A stretch of 43,183 bases of DNA from assembly GCA_964605775.1 (NCBI GenBank), contig CAZSDU010000024.1:1-43183 (forward strand), written 5' to 3'. Shown piece after piece: positions 34,298 to 43,129 of this stretch; within the stretch, counting starts at the first letter, position 1; every line of letters begins with the position of its first letter. The notes below the pieces were generated by a model that saw only the letters and a list, made by a program, of their open reading frames with translations, had not been told where the DNA came from and did no database searches. The position numbers were made by a program, and so were the translations under genes. The stretch comes from CAZSDU01 sp964605775 (GTDB lineage Bacteria > Bacteroidota > Bacteroidia > Bacteroidales > FEN-979).

Positions 34298-36360
34298 CGC
34301 TTTTTCTCCTGAACTTTTTTGATCACTTCTTCCTGAAGTAGTTTTGGCAGGGGGGTATATTTATAAAACTCCATGGAATAGTTGGCCCGTCCGCTGGAAA
34401 TATTCCGTAACTGGGTGGCATAGCCAAACATCTCCATCAGGGGAACAAAAGCATTGACCTTTTGTGAGCCTTTACGGTAACGGCGCATGGCTTCAATTTT
34501 TCCGCGACGGCGGTTCAAGTTTCCTACCACATCCCCGATGTATTCATCCGGAGTATTTACTTCCACTTTCATCATGGGTTCCAGCAAGATCGGATCGGCT
34601 TTCATGAAGCCTTGCTTAAAGCCGATGGAGGCACAGGTCTGGAAGGCCATGTCGGAGCTGTCAACCGGATGGAAACTCCCGTCTAACAGCACCACTTTCA
34701 CATCCACTATGGGAAAACCTGCCAGGACGCCACGTTCCAGGGTTTTTTGAACACCTTTGTTCACCGATGGAATGTATTCGGCCGGAATATTTCCGCCCTT
34801 GATTTTTTCAATGAATTCATAACCCTTGCCTTCGTTGGGTTCGAGGCGCATGACGGTATGAGCGAACTGTCCTTTACCGCCGGTTTGCTTGGCATGTTTG
34901 TAATTCGATTCCACTTCCGCGGTAATGGTTTCACGGAAAGCAACAGAGGGCTCACCCACTTCGGCTTCCACTTTGAATTCATGTTTCAGGCGGTCGATGA
35001 TGATCTCCAGGTGAAGTTCCCCCATCCCTGCGATCACGGTTTCTTCGGTTTCATCATCGAACCTGACATTGAATGAGGGATCTTCCATGGCCAGTTTATG
35101 CAAGGCTTCGCCCAGCTTCTGCTGGTCGGCACGTTTGGCCGGACTGATTTTGAGTTCAATGACGCTGGGCGGGATATGAATATTTTCGAGCATCAGGCGA
35201 TGACTGTCATCGCAAAGCGTATCTCCTGTCTTGGTTACTTTCATGCCGATCAGGGCGATGATATCGCCGGGACCTGCCTCGGAGATCTCTTCCCGGTCTT
35301 TAGCGTGAATCCTGAAAATCCGGCCAACGCGCTCATGCTTGCCCTTGGTGGCATTGAATACCTGCATGCCGCTTTTCAGTGTGCCGGAGAAGATTCGGGT
35401 AAACGTCTGCTGTCCCACAAAAGGATCATGGATCAGTTTAAAGGCCAGGGCTGAAAATGGTTCTTTGGGAGAAGGATGGATGGTGTGTAGCTTTTCAGGA
35501 TCATCGAGGTCGGTTCCCGTGACGGCGCCAACATCGATGGGGGAAGGCAGATAGTCAATGACTGCATCCAGCAGCATCTGTACCCCTTTGTTTTTATAGG
35601 CAGCGCCACAGAATACCGGGGTGATCAACAGCTTCAGGGTGGTTTCTCTGAGCGCTTTTTTGAGCAGTTCTGCCGGAACTTCTTGGTCTGCCATGAACAG
35701 CTCCATGATCTCATCGTTGAATTCAGCCAGTTTTTCAACAGCCCATGCGCGGGCATCCTCGGTTTTCTGTTTGTATTCTTGCGGAAGGGAAATTTCAATC
35801 TGCTCCAGCTCCTGGAAGGCATAGGCTTTCCGGTGAATGATGTCGATGATTCCTTCGAAATGTTCTTCGGCACCGATGGGGATCTGAAAAGGAACGGCAT
35901 TGGCGTCAAGGTATTTATTCATCTGGGCGACTACGGCAGGGAAATCAGCGCCTGTACGGTCCATCTTATTAATAAAGGCAAATCTCGGAACCCGGTAACG
36001 GTCGGCCTGATGCCAGACGGTCTCACTTTGTGGTTCGACTCCGCCAACGGCGCAAAACACGGCAACCATACCGTCGATAACCCTCAGGGATCTTTCTACT
36101 TCAACGGTAAAATCCACATGGCCGGGGGTATCAATCAGGTTGATCTGGTGGTTTTTCCAGGCACAGGTGATGGCCGCAGAAGCAATGGTGATACCGCGCT
36201 CCTGTTCCTGCTTCATAAAGTCCATGGTGGCTTGTCCGTCATGAACTTCCCCCATTTTGCGGTTGGTTCCGGTAAAAAATAAAATTCGTTCCGTCACGGT
36301 TGTTTTACCGGCATCGATATGAGCGGCAATTCCTATGTTTCTCAATTTATTTAAGGGCAT
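34294..36360 (-). CDS. fusA: Translation elongation factor G (likely a paralogue)
   Basis: This is a 688-residue GTPase that moves tRNAs and mRNA through the ribosome after peptide bond formation. P-loop AHIDAGKTT (13-21), switch I RGITI (55-59), DTPGH (77-81) and NKMD (131-134) are all intact, and domains II-V are complete (GMGELHLEI, domain IV VESNYKHAKQTGGKGQFAHT). It is not in a str operon: no rpsL, rpsG or tuf nearby. It is also a little shorter than the main EF-G of the phylum, so it may be a second EF-G with a special role. It has a strong promoter (36384-36391) and shares its message with the HisKA-REC gene. Confidence 0.93.
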   Translation of the reverse strand: MPLNKLRNIGIAAHIDAGKTTVTERILFFTGTNRKMGEVHDGQATMDFMKQEQERGITIASAAITCAWKNHQINLIDTPGHVDFTVEVERSLRVIDGMVAVFCAVGGVEPQSETVWHQADRYRVPRFAFINKMDRTGADFPAVVAQMNKYLDANAVPFQIPIGAEEHFEGIIDIIHRKAYAFQELEQIEISLPQEYKQKTEDARAWAVEKLAEFNDEIMELFMADQEVPAELLKKALRETTLKLLITPVFCGAAYKNKGVQMLLDAVIDYLPSPIDVGAVTGTDLDDPEKLHTIHPSPKEPFSALAFKLIHDPFVGQQTFTRIFSGTLKSGMQVFNATKGKHERVGRIFRIHAKDREEISEAGPGDIIALIGMKVTKTGDTLCDDSHRLMLENIHIPPSVIELKISPAKRADQQKLGEALHKLAMEDPSFNVRFDDETEETVIAGMGELHLEIIIDRLKHEFKVEAEVGEPSVAFRETITAEVESNYKHAKQTGGKGQFAHTVMRLEPNEGKGYEFIEKIKGGNIPAEYIPSVNKGVQKTLERGVLAGFPIVDVKVVLLDGSFHPVDSSDMAFQTCASIGFKQGFMKADPILLEPMMKVEVNTPDEYIGDVVGNLNRRRGKIEAMRRYRKGSQKVNAFVPLMEMFGYATQLRNISSGRANYSMEFYKYTPLPKLLQEEVIKKVQEKKR

Positions 36361-36383
36361 AATCAGGTTGATTTTCGGGGGTG

Positions 36384-36391
36384 CAAAGGTA
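36384..36391 (-). promoter_or_regulatory. Strong -7 box of fusA
   Basis: TACCTTTG followed by CA on the minus strand is a very good Bacteroidota -7 box. It lies 24 bases before the EF-G ATG and separates fusA from the TPR gene. Confidence 0.65.
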
Positions 36392-36428
36392 CAAAAAAAT
36401 TCAACCTGAAACAGAAAGCAGAATTCCT

Positions 36429-37493
36429 TTAGGGTTGTTGCGCTTCCAGACTTTTCTTCAGTGCAATGGCCTGGGTGAAATCTACTACCGATCCCGGTAT
36501 ATCGCCTTTGGCTTTACGGGCAAAACCACGGTAATAATAGGCATCTCCGAAATCGGGCTGGAACTGAATGGCTGTGGTAAAGTCGCGTATGGCCCGCTCA
36601 AATCGTTGCATCTTAAGGTAAACGATACCGCGGTTACAATAGGCGGGTAAAAGACGGTTATTTTTCTTGAGGGCTTTGTTCAGGTCCGAAATGGATTTAT
36701 CGAATTTTTCCATAAATCCGAACAAGCAGCCCCTGTTGTTATATGCACGGGCATCGTTCGGCCGCGAGATCAGCAACATATCGTATGCTTTCTCCGACTG
36801 GTCCAAATCGCCGGAAAGACGGTAAAAGTATCCCATCCCCAGCAAAAGGATGGAATCTTCTGATTTGTTCATTTCCCTGGCTTTTAAAAACAAATCCACG
36901 GCCTTTTTATACCGGCCGACAGTAAAGCAGTAATTGCCATAATTATAATGGGCTTCATAAAATTTGCTTTCCTTGGTGGAAAATCCGAACAAAGCATCTA
37001 TCAACGCAGTATCAATGGATTGATGCAGGACTTCATTGGTGCCCAGCAGATAGGAAAAGAAGACCCTGTCTTTGGCAAAAGGCAGGTTTTCCCAGTATTC
37101 CGGCTTCTTTAATTCAGATACCGGGGCTTCCAGGGCATAACTGCAGATGCTGTATATGCTGTCGGGTAAGTCGAGCTGCATAAACGCCATGCCCAGATAA
37201 AAGTTGCAAATGGTCTTGGACAGGGTGGAGTCGTTACGGGCGATTTTAAAATCCTGTATGGCTTCGATGTAACTTTTTTCCTCCATGTAACTGATCCCCC
37301 GGTAGAAGTGAACAGCTCCGGTGGTGGTGCTTCTCGGGAAAAGATCCTCTTTGGTTGAATCGGCCAGGGAAGAAATATCTGTTCGGTAGGAAACCGTGTA
37401 AATTTCTTTCAATTCAAGCGCCTGTCCCCATCCCCGTATACAAAGCAGGAAGAACAGCAGCACATGAGTCAAAAACAAATGTTTCCTATTCAT
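36429..37493 (-). CDS. Exported tetratricopeptide-repeat protein
   Basis: This protein of about 354 residues has a signal peptide (MNRKHLFLTHVLLFFLLCIRGWGQ). Most of the rest is TPR-like helix pairs, clearest in the C-terminal third (ARAYNNRGCLFGFMEKFDKS, LLPAYCNRGIVYLKMQRFER and FGDAYYYRGFARKAKGDIPG). TPR proteins act as protein-binding scaffolds; the partner is unknown. I chose the ATG at 37493 because the longer frame begins with TTG at 37511. It sits upstream of fusA on the same strand, but fusA has its own promoter. Confidence 0.85.
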   Translation of the reverse strand: MNRKHLFLTHVLLFFLLCIRGWGQALELKEIYTVSYRTDISSLADSTKEDLFPRSTTTGAVHFYRGISYMEEKSYIEAIQDFKIARNDSTLSKTICNFYLGMAFMQLDLPDSIYSICSYALEAPVSELKKPEYWENLPFAKDRVFFSYLLGTNEVLHQSIDTALIDALFGFSTKESKFYEAHYNYGNYCFTVGRYKKAVDLFLKAREMNKSEDSILLLGMGYFYRLSGDLDQSEKAYDMLLISRPNDARAYNNRGCLFGFMEKFDKSISDLNKALKKNNRLLPAYCNRGIVYLKMQRFERAIRDFTTAIQFQPDFGDAYYYRGFARKAKGDIPGSVVDFTQAIALKKSLEAQQP

Positions 37494-37585
37494 TGTTAAA
37501 AATGAATTCAAAAATACTCTTTTTTACCAAATGGAAATATTTAGTTTTTAGGTATTTTTACAGAAAAATGTAACAACTATATAAA

Positions 37586-37612
37586 CTCACCAGCTTACCA
37601 GCTCACCAGCTT
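37586..37612. repeat. Short tandem repeat before the efflux operon
   Basis: The motif CTCACCAGCTTACCAGC recurs as three overlapping units of 8-10 bases in the 273-base gap between the divergent TPR and ABC genes. It is not CRISPR-like. Confidence 0.55.
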
Positions 37613-37766
37613 TTTCCTGAACTGCTAAAAATTACTGTTCAGCGTTTGTTTTTCCAACCTTATCGATTTCCGTCCACGAGGATATAAAAAAAATTCGATT
37701 TTGCCGTTTCATTGTAACGTTTTAATGCGGATTCAGTCTAATGCCCATCAGTAAATAATAACTGCA

Positions 37767-38441
37767 ATGATAAAAATCCGGAACATCCATAAATCTTATA
37801 CCACGGGACAAAACAGTCTTCACGTTCTGAAAGGGATTGATCTGGACATTCATCCCGGAGAGATGATCTCCATTATGGGCGCTTCCGGAAGCGGAAAATC
37901 AACCCTGTTGAATATTCTTGGCATCCTGGATAATTATGACCAGGGAGAATATTTCCTGGATGGCATGAAAATCAGGAAACTCAATGAGCGAAAAGCAGCC
38001 CGCTTAAGGAATAAAATGCTAGGCTTTGTTTTTCAATCCTTCAACCTGATCTCTTTTAAAAATGCCATGGAAAATGTTGCCCTCCCTTTGTATTACCAGA
38101 ATGTCAGCCGGAAAAAGCGAAATATGATTGCCATGGAATACCTTGAACGAATGGGCATCAAAGAATGGGCACACCATCTGCCCAATGAAATGTCGGGCGG
38201 TCAGAAACAAAGGGTAGCCATTGCCAGGGCATTGATCGCTAAACCAAAAGTCATTCTGGCTGATGAACCTACCGGGGCGCTGGATTCAAAAACTTCTCTG
38301 GAAGTGATGGACCAGCTCCAGGAAATTAATAAGACAGGAATTACCCTGATCATTGTGACCCATGAACATGATATTGCTGCCCGTACCCGGAAAACAATAC
38401 GGATAACGGACGGACTGATAACGGATATAGTCAACAACTAA
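37767..38441 (+). CDS. ABC transporter ATPase, MacB/LolD type
   Basis: This is a 224-residue ATPase with Walker A GASGSGKST (K44), Q-loop FQSFNLI, signature MSGGQKQR (142-149), Walker B VILADEP with catalytic E167, D-loop GALD and H-loop VTHEHD. Family members drive MacB-type mechanotransmission or lipoprotein release rather than moving solute through a membrane pore. It is followed by two FtsX-type permeases and a membrane fusion protein, so it powers a MacAB-like export system. The first 100 bases upstream show no clear promoter. Confidence 0.93.
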   Translation: MIKIRNIHKSYTTGQNSLHVLKGIDLDIHPGEMISIMGASGSGKSTLLNILGILDNYDQGEYFLDGMKIRKLNERKAARLRNKMLGFVFQSFNLISFKNAMENVALPLYYQNVSRKKRNMIAMEYLERMGIKEWAHHLPNEMSGGQKQRVAIARALIAKPKVILADEPTGALDSKTSLEVMDQLQEINKTGITLIIVTHEHDIAARTRKTIRITDGLITDIVNN

Positions 38442-38466
38442 GCACGACAGGCGATGCGCGATCTGC

Positions 38467-38491
38467 GCCCATCGCCCCTCGCCCCTCGCCC
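38467..38491. repeat. CGCCC(C/A)TCGCCC simple repeat in the operon spacer
   Basis: CGCCCATCGCCCCTCGCCCC repeats fill the spacer right up to the next ATG. This leaves no Shine-Dalgarno or A-rich leader for the first permease gene. Confidence 0.6.
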
Positions 38492-39730
38492 ATGTTTGAA
38501 CTGGATAAATGGCAGGAAATTTATAGTACGGTAAAAAAGAACAAGCTCCGTACATTTCTCACCGGCTTTAGTGTAGCCTGGGGGATTTTTATGCTTATTG
38601 TCTTGCTTGGGTCAGGCAACGGACTGGAAAACGGGGTAAGGGAAAATTTCAAGGGAGGTGCCATCAACGGAGTATGGATCAGCAGCGGGATGACCAACAT
38701 GCAGTACAAAGGAATGAAAACCGGCCGTCAGATCCGGTTCACCAACGAGGATTTTAACTTGCTGAAGCAAACGGTACCCGGATATGATCTGATGTCGGCC
38801 CGACTATTCTTAGGGAACAAACTGACCTCCTATAAAAACAACTATGGCAGTTTTTTTCTTTCGCCCTGTCACCCGGATTATGGAATGATCAAAGAACTGA
38901 TCGTTGTGGAAGGACGGTTTCTGAACGCCATCGACATTCATGAATTCAGGAAAGTCGCCGTGATCGGTGAAAAAGTTAAAGCGGCTTTATTCAAAGGCAA
39001 CGATAGCCTTGCGATAGGGAAGTACATCAACATCAGCGGGGTGCTTTTTAAAGTAGTGGGTATTTTCAGGGATTACAGCAGGAATGACCATGAACAGCAA
39101 CGGATCTATATTCCCATTTCCACAGCGCAAAGGGTGTTTAAAGGCAATACCGTCATCAATCAGATTTCCTTCACCACGGGAAAAGCCACCCAGGCCGAGT
39201 CGGATGCCATGATACAGGTGGCAAGGACCATGCTTTCGACCAAGCATATCGTCGATCCCAAAGATGACCGGGCGATAGAGATCTGGAATAAAAGTGAGGA
39301 TGTCAGAAGGTTTAATGCGCTTTTTTCCGGGATACGTTTGTTTATCTGGATCATCGGTATCGGCACCATCATTGCCGGTGTGGTCGGGGTAAGCAATATC
39401 ATGATGATCGCCGTAAAAGAAAGAACCAAGGAAATAGGTGTCAGAAAGGCCTTAGGCGCTACACCAACTTCCATCGTGATGCTGATTCTCCAGGAATCCA
39501 TCGTGATTACCGCCTTTGCCGGTTATATCGGGCTCGTATTGGGTATCGGCCTGCTCGAACTCGTTTCGAAAAACCTGCCACCCTCCGATTTTTTCCGGAA
39601 TCCCGAAGCCAACTTCACCATTGCGATCAGCGCTACTGTTTTACTGATCATTGCAGGTACGATAGCAGGCCTGATCCCCGGGATGAAAGCTGCAAAAATC
39701 AAACCCATTGAAGCATTAAGAGACGAATAA
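38492..39730 (+). CDS. MacB-like permease 1 (FtsX family)
   Basis: This is a 412-residue permease. It has one membrane helix near residues 20-40 (LTGFSVAWGIFMLIVLLGSGNG), a periplasmic MacB core domain (about 45-275), then three helices with the FtsX pattern (GIGTIIAGVVGVSNIMMIAVKERTKEIGVRKALGA). The end reads GLIPGMKAAKIKPIEALRDE, as in MacB. It lacks an ATPase domain, which is supplied by the gene upstream. It pairs with permease 2, one base downstream, probably as a heterodimer. Confidence 0.9.
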   Translation: MFELDKWQEIYSTVKKNKLRTFLTGFSVAWGIFMLIVLLGSGNGLENGVRENFKGGAINGVWISSGMTNMQYKGMKTGRQIRFTNEDFNLLKQTVPGYDLMSARLFLGNKLTSYKNNYGSFFLSPCHPDYGMIKELIVVEGRFLNAIDIHEFRKVAVIGEKVKAALFKGNDSLAIGKYINISGVLFKVVGIFRDYSRNDHEQQRIYIPISTAQRVFKGNTVINQISFTTGKATQAESDAMIQVARTMLSTKHIVDPKDDRAIEIWNKSEDVRRFNALFSGIRLFIWIIGIGTIIAGVVGVSNIMMIAVKERTKEIGVRKALGATPTSIVMLILQESIVITAFAGYIGLVLGIGLLELVSKNLPPSDFFRNPEANFTIAISATVLLIIAGTIAGLIPGMKAAKIKPIEALRDE

Positions 39731-39731
39731 C

Positions 39732-40994
39732 ATGTTTGATCTGGACCGATGGACTGAAATTTACCATGTGTTGCGTTCGAATAAACTCCGGACCTTCCTT
39801 ACGGCCTTTGGCGTATTCTGGGGGATTTTCATGCTGGTCATCATGCTGGGATCGGGCAGGGGACTTGAAAACGGGGTTACCCAGAATTTTGGCGATATGG
39901 CTACCAATTCAGTGTTCATCTGGGCTCAGCAGACAACCATACCCTATAAAGGCTTTACCCGGGGAAGATCGTTCGATTATGAAAACAGCGATATCCGGGC
40001 GCTGAATGAGGGTATTCCTGAAATCAAATACCTGGCGCCCCGGACCAATGTTGGGGGATATAATGGCAGCAGCAATGTGGTCAGGTTCCTGAAGTCGGGT
40101 CAGTTCCAGATCTTCGGCGATTATCCTGTATTCAATAAAATAGATCCTGTCAACATGGTTTCAGGAAGATTTTTAAACGAGTTCGACCTGAAAGAAAAAC
40201 GTAAGGTTGTGGTGGTGGGTCAGCGCGTGGTTGACATTCTTTTCGAAAAAGGAGAAAACCCCATCAATCAGTACATCCGGATCAACGGGGTGTATTTCAA
40301 TGTGATCGGAGTATTCCAGTCAAAGCGCAACGGAGAGGCGGCCGCCAACGACAACCAGCGTATCCATATGCCCTTTACCACCCTCCAGCAGACCTTTAAC
40401 CTGGGAAATTCGGTAGGTTTCTTCAACATCACTTCACAGGATGGGATCCCCGTGGCAATCGTGGAAAAGAAAGCCATAGAAATCCTGAAAAAAAGACATG
40501 CCGTGGCGCCCGAGGATGATCGTGCCATCGGGCATTTTAACCTGGATGTGGAATACAAAAAAATGCGGGGGTTATTTTTCGGCATCAGTATGCTGGTCTG
40601 GATCGTGGGTATAGGAACTTTGCTGGCTGGGATCATCGGCGTAAGCAACATCATGCTGGTCGTGGTCAAGGAAAGAACCAGGGAGATCGGCATTCAGCGT
40701 GCCCTGGGTGCCTCCCCCCGCAATGTGATCACCCAGATCATCACCGAAGCGGTGGTACTCACTACCTTTGCCGGGTATTTCGGGCTGGTCATAGGCGTAG
40801 GATTGCTGGAACTGATCAATTACCTGCTCGACAGTTCCGGGGCCAATACCCAGATGTTTGTTCATCCGGGAGTGGATTTCAAAGTGGCCATCACGGCACT
40901 GGCGATACTGGTCATCTCGGGCGCCATGGCGGGACTGATCCCGGCAAAAAGAGCAGTGTCGATCAAACCGATAGATGCACTGAGGTATGAGTGA
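39732..40994 (+). CDS. MacB-like permease 2 (FtsX family)
   Basis: This is a 420-residue paralogue of permease 1 with the same layout: first helix in FLTAFGVFWGIFMLVIMLGSGRG, a periplasmic core, then GIGTLLAGIIGVSNIMLVVVKERTREIGIQRALGA and a closing GLIPAKRAVSIKPIDALRYE. The start codon follows the stop of permease 1 after one base, so translation is coupled. Two different permeases for one ATPase point to a heterodimeric exporter. The substrate cannot be inferred. Confidence 0.9.
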   Translation: MFDLDRWTEIYHVLRSNKLRTFLTAFGVFWGIFMLVIMLGSGRGLENGVTQNFGDMATNSVFIWAQQTTIPYKGFTRGRSFDYENSDIRALNEGIPEIKYLAPRTNVGGYNGSSNVVRFLKSGQFQIFGDYPVFNKIDPVNMVSGRFLNEFDLKEKRKVVVVGQRVVDILFEKGENPINQYIRINGVYFNVIGVFQSKRNGEAAANDNQRIHMPFTTLQQTFNLGNSVGFFNITSQDGIPVAIVEKKAIEILKKRHAVAPEDDRAIGHFNLDVEYKKMRGLFFGISMLVWIVGIGTLLAGIIGVSNIMLVVVKERTREIGIQRALGASPRNVITQIITEAVVLTTFAGYFGLVIGVGLLELINYLLDSSGANTQMFVHPGVDFKVAITALAILVISGAMAGLIPAKRAVSIKPIDALRYE

Positions 40995-41022
40995 GAATTA
41001 AGAATTAGGAATTAAGAATTAG
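40993..41022. repeat. GAATTAAGAATTAG simple repeat in the operon spacer
   Basis: The unit GAATTA(A/G) is repeated four times between permease 2 and the membrane fusion protein, overlapping the permease stop. Confidence 0.65.
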
Positions 41023-41042
41023 TTCAAGGAAATAGTAAGGTT

Positions 41043-42140
41043 ATGAAGAAGATTTTAAAAATTTCGTTGCTGGTGGTTATTCTTGCGGCTTTTGTGATCA
41101 CCATCGTTTACCTGTACAATAAGTCGAAAGAGAAGCCGGTGGTATTTCAGACCGAGACTCCGTTCAAGGCGAATATCATTAAAAAGACGGTGGCGACAGG
41201 TTCTGTGATTCCGCGTAAGGAAATAGAAATTAAACCTCAGGTCTCGGGTATTGTGGAAGAAATATATGTGGAAGCCGGAAAGAACATCAGATCAGGGGAT
41301 GTGATCGCCAAGGTCCGCATCATTCCCGACCTGGTGAACCTGAACAATGCCGAAGGCCGGGTGGAAAGAGCCAAAATTGCCTTTGATGATGCGAAACTGA
41401 ATTTCGATCGTCAGGAAAAGCTATTCAAACAAGGCGTTATTGCCGAGGCCGAATACCAGAAAACCCAGCTTACTTATAAAAATGCCTGGCAGGAAGTGGA
41501 GGCCGCCGAGGCCAACCTGGAACTGATCCGGGAGGGAGTCAATAAAAAGTCGGGCAAAACGACCAACACCCTCATCCGTTCCACCATTACGGGGATGATT
41601 TTAGATATCCCGATCAAGGTAGGAAGTTCCGTGATCGAAGCCAATAATTTCAATGCCGGGACGACCATTGCCAGCGTGGCCGACATCGGCGACATGATCT
41701 TCCAGGGCAAGGTGGACGAGACCGAAGTCGGGAAGATTAAACCCGGCATGAACCTGCTGTTGACGGTTGGAGCCATCGAAAACGATACTTTTCATGCTAC
41801 CCTCAAGTACATTTCCCCCAAGGGAGTTCTGGAAAACGGAGCCGTTCAGTTCGAGATCAAAGCCGATGTGAACCTCAAGGCCGATCAGTTTGTGAGGGCA
41901 GGTTACAGCGCCAATGCCGACATCGTCCTGCAAAGGGTCGACAGCGTACTGGCAATTAAAGAAAGCCTGCTGCAGTTTGAAAAAGATTCTGCTTACGTGG
42001 AAGTTGAAACAGGTCCTCAGAAATTCGAGAAACGCTTCATCAAAACAGGGTTATCCGACGGACTGAATATCCAGGTTATTTCGGGTCTTAACGCCAAGGA
42101 AAAAATCAAGGTGCCCCAGAACCTGACTACACCCAAGTGA
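41043..42140 (+). CDS. Membrane fusion protein (HlyD/MacA-like)
   Basis: This is a 365-residue protein with an N-terminal membrane anchor (about 5-25). The first half-lipoyl segment is ATGSVIPRKEIEIKPQVSGIVEEIYVEAGKNIRSGDVIAKV. An alpha-helical hairpin covers about 100-175 (VERAKIAFDDAKLNFDRQEKLFKQGVIAEAEYQK...). The second half-lipoyl and beta-barrel segments follow (STITGMILDIPIKVGSSV...VDETEVGKIKPGM). It would link the inner-membrane MacB-like complex to an outer-membrane TolC-type channel, which is not encoded in the window. Confidence 0.92.
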   Translation: MKKILKISLLVVILAAFVITIVYLYNKSKEKPVVFQTETPFKANIIKKTVATGSVIPRKEIEIKPQVSGIVEEIYVEAGKNIRSGDVIAKVRIIPDLVNLNNAEGRVERAKIAFDDAKLNFDRQEKLFKQGVIAEAEYQKTQLTYKNAWQEVEAAEANLELIREGVNKKSGKTTNTLIRSTITGMILDIPIKVGSSVIEANNFNAGTTIASVADIGDMIFQGKVDETEVGKIKPGMNLLLTVGAIENDTFHATLKYISPKGVLENGAVQFEIKADVNLKADQFVRAGYSANADIVLQRVDSVLAIKESLLQFEKDSAYVEVETGPQKFEKRFIKTGLSDGLNIQVISGLNAKEKIKVPQNLTTPK

Positions 42141-42152
42141 CAGGATTCAGCA

Positions 42153-43118
42153 TCAGAAACGTTTGACATAGCCATGGCAGTAAGGCGTACTGCCCTTGTG
42201 ATCGTAGTAATCCTGGTGGTAATCCTCGGCTTTCCAGAATGTTGATGCCGGCCGGAGTTCGGTGACTACCTTAAACCCTTTATCTTTTAGCAGCGCGATC
42301 AGTTTTTCTGCCGTTTTTTTCTGTTCCTCATTCCGGTAAAATACGGCCGAACGGTATTGTTCCCCGAAATCCGGCCCCTGGTGGTTCCACTGGGTGGGAT
42401 CATGGGTCTCGAAAAACATCCTGGCCACTTCCTCATAGGAAGTCTGTACCGGATCAAACACCACCTCAATGGCTTCCAGGTGGCCGGTCGTTCCCGCACA
42501 GACCTCTTTGTAGGTGGGATTGTTCTTATGCCCCCCGGTATAGCCGACTTCCGTGGAGATCACCCCTTTGATTTTCTGCATATAAAACTCCACGCCCCAG
42601 AAGCATCCGCCGGCAAAGATGGCCGTATCTGTTACTACTTTTCCCGCGGGAATAAAATCAAGGGAGATGGAATTGACGCAATGCCGGGTATCTTTCGTGG
42701 TGAACCCTTCCCCTGAAAATACATGCCCCAGGTGAGCGCCGCATTTGGCGCATTGGATTTCGGTGCGCATGCCATCGGCATCGGGTATTCTTTTTACGGC
42801 TCCTTTTATCTCATCGTCGAAGGAAGGCCAGCCGCAATGTGCATCGAATTTATCTGAAGAACGGTAAAGCGGTGCTCCGCAACGCTTGCACACATAGGTT
42901 CCGGGGTCGTTGAAGTTCTCGTACTTCCCGGTGAACGGGCGTTCAGTTTCTTTTTGCTCGATTACCCTGGCTTCTTCAGGGGTTAAGGTTTTATGGTTCA
43001 TCTTGTCTTGTTTTTTATCGGAAGGCGTGGATGTATTCTGAGTGCAGGCTCCGCCCGCAAGCACGAAAAAGATCAGAAAGCTGAAAAATGCCCTGTTGCA
43101 CATTTTAAATAGAATCAT
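42153..43118 (-). CDS. msrBA: Fused MsrB-MsrA methionine sulfoxide reductase, exported
   Basis: This is a 321-residue bifunctional repair enzyme. An N-terminal signal (hydrophobic run to about residue 25, with Cys 25 in a weak lipobox, LAGGAC) places it in the envelope. MsrB domain (about 45-157): zinc cysteines C77, C80, C123 and C126, motif GWPSF, and catalytic C147 in RHCVNSISL, which reduces the R form of methionine sulfoxide. MsrA domain (about 165-321): catalytic C172 in GCFWG and EVGYTGG, then YHQDYY, which reduces the S form. The order B then A is opposite to the A-B fusions of Neisseria. Start at 43118; the in-frame ATG at 43103 is also possible. It converges on the efflux operon with 12 bases between stops. 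Confidence 0.92.
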   Translation of the reverse strand: MILFKMCNRAFFSFLIFFVLAGGACTQNTSTPSDKKQDKMNHKTLTPEEARVIEQKETERPFTGKYENFNDPGTYVCKRCGAPLYRSSDKFDAHCGWPSFDDEIKGAVKRIPDADGMRTEIQCAKCGAHLGHVFSGEGFTTKDTRHCVNSISLDFIPAGKVVTDTAIFAGGCFWGVEFYMQKIKGVISTEVGYTGGHKNNPTYKEVCAGTTGHLEAIEVVFDPVQTSYEEVARMFFETHDPTQWNHQGPDFGEQYRSAVFYRNEEQKKTAEKLIALLKDKGFKVVTELRPASTFWKAEDYHQDYYDHKGSTPYCHGYVKRF

Positions 43119-43129
43119 TTCCCCGCTTC

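Noticed and set aside
37586..37612. CRISPR-like array
   Set aside because: The units are 8-10 bases with no unique spacers, so this is a simple tandem repeat.
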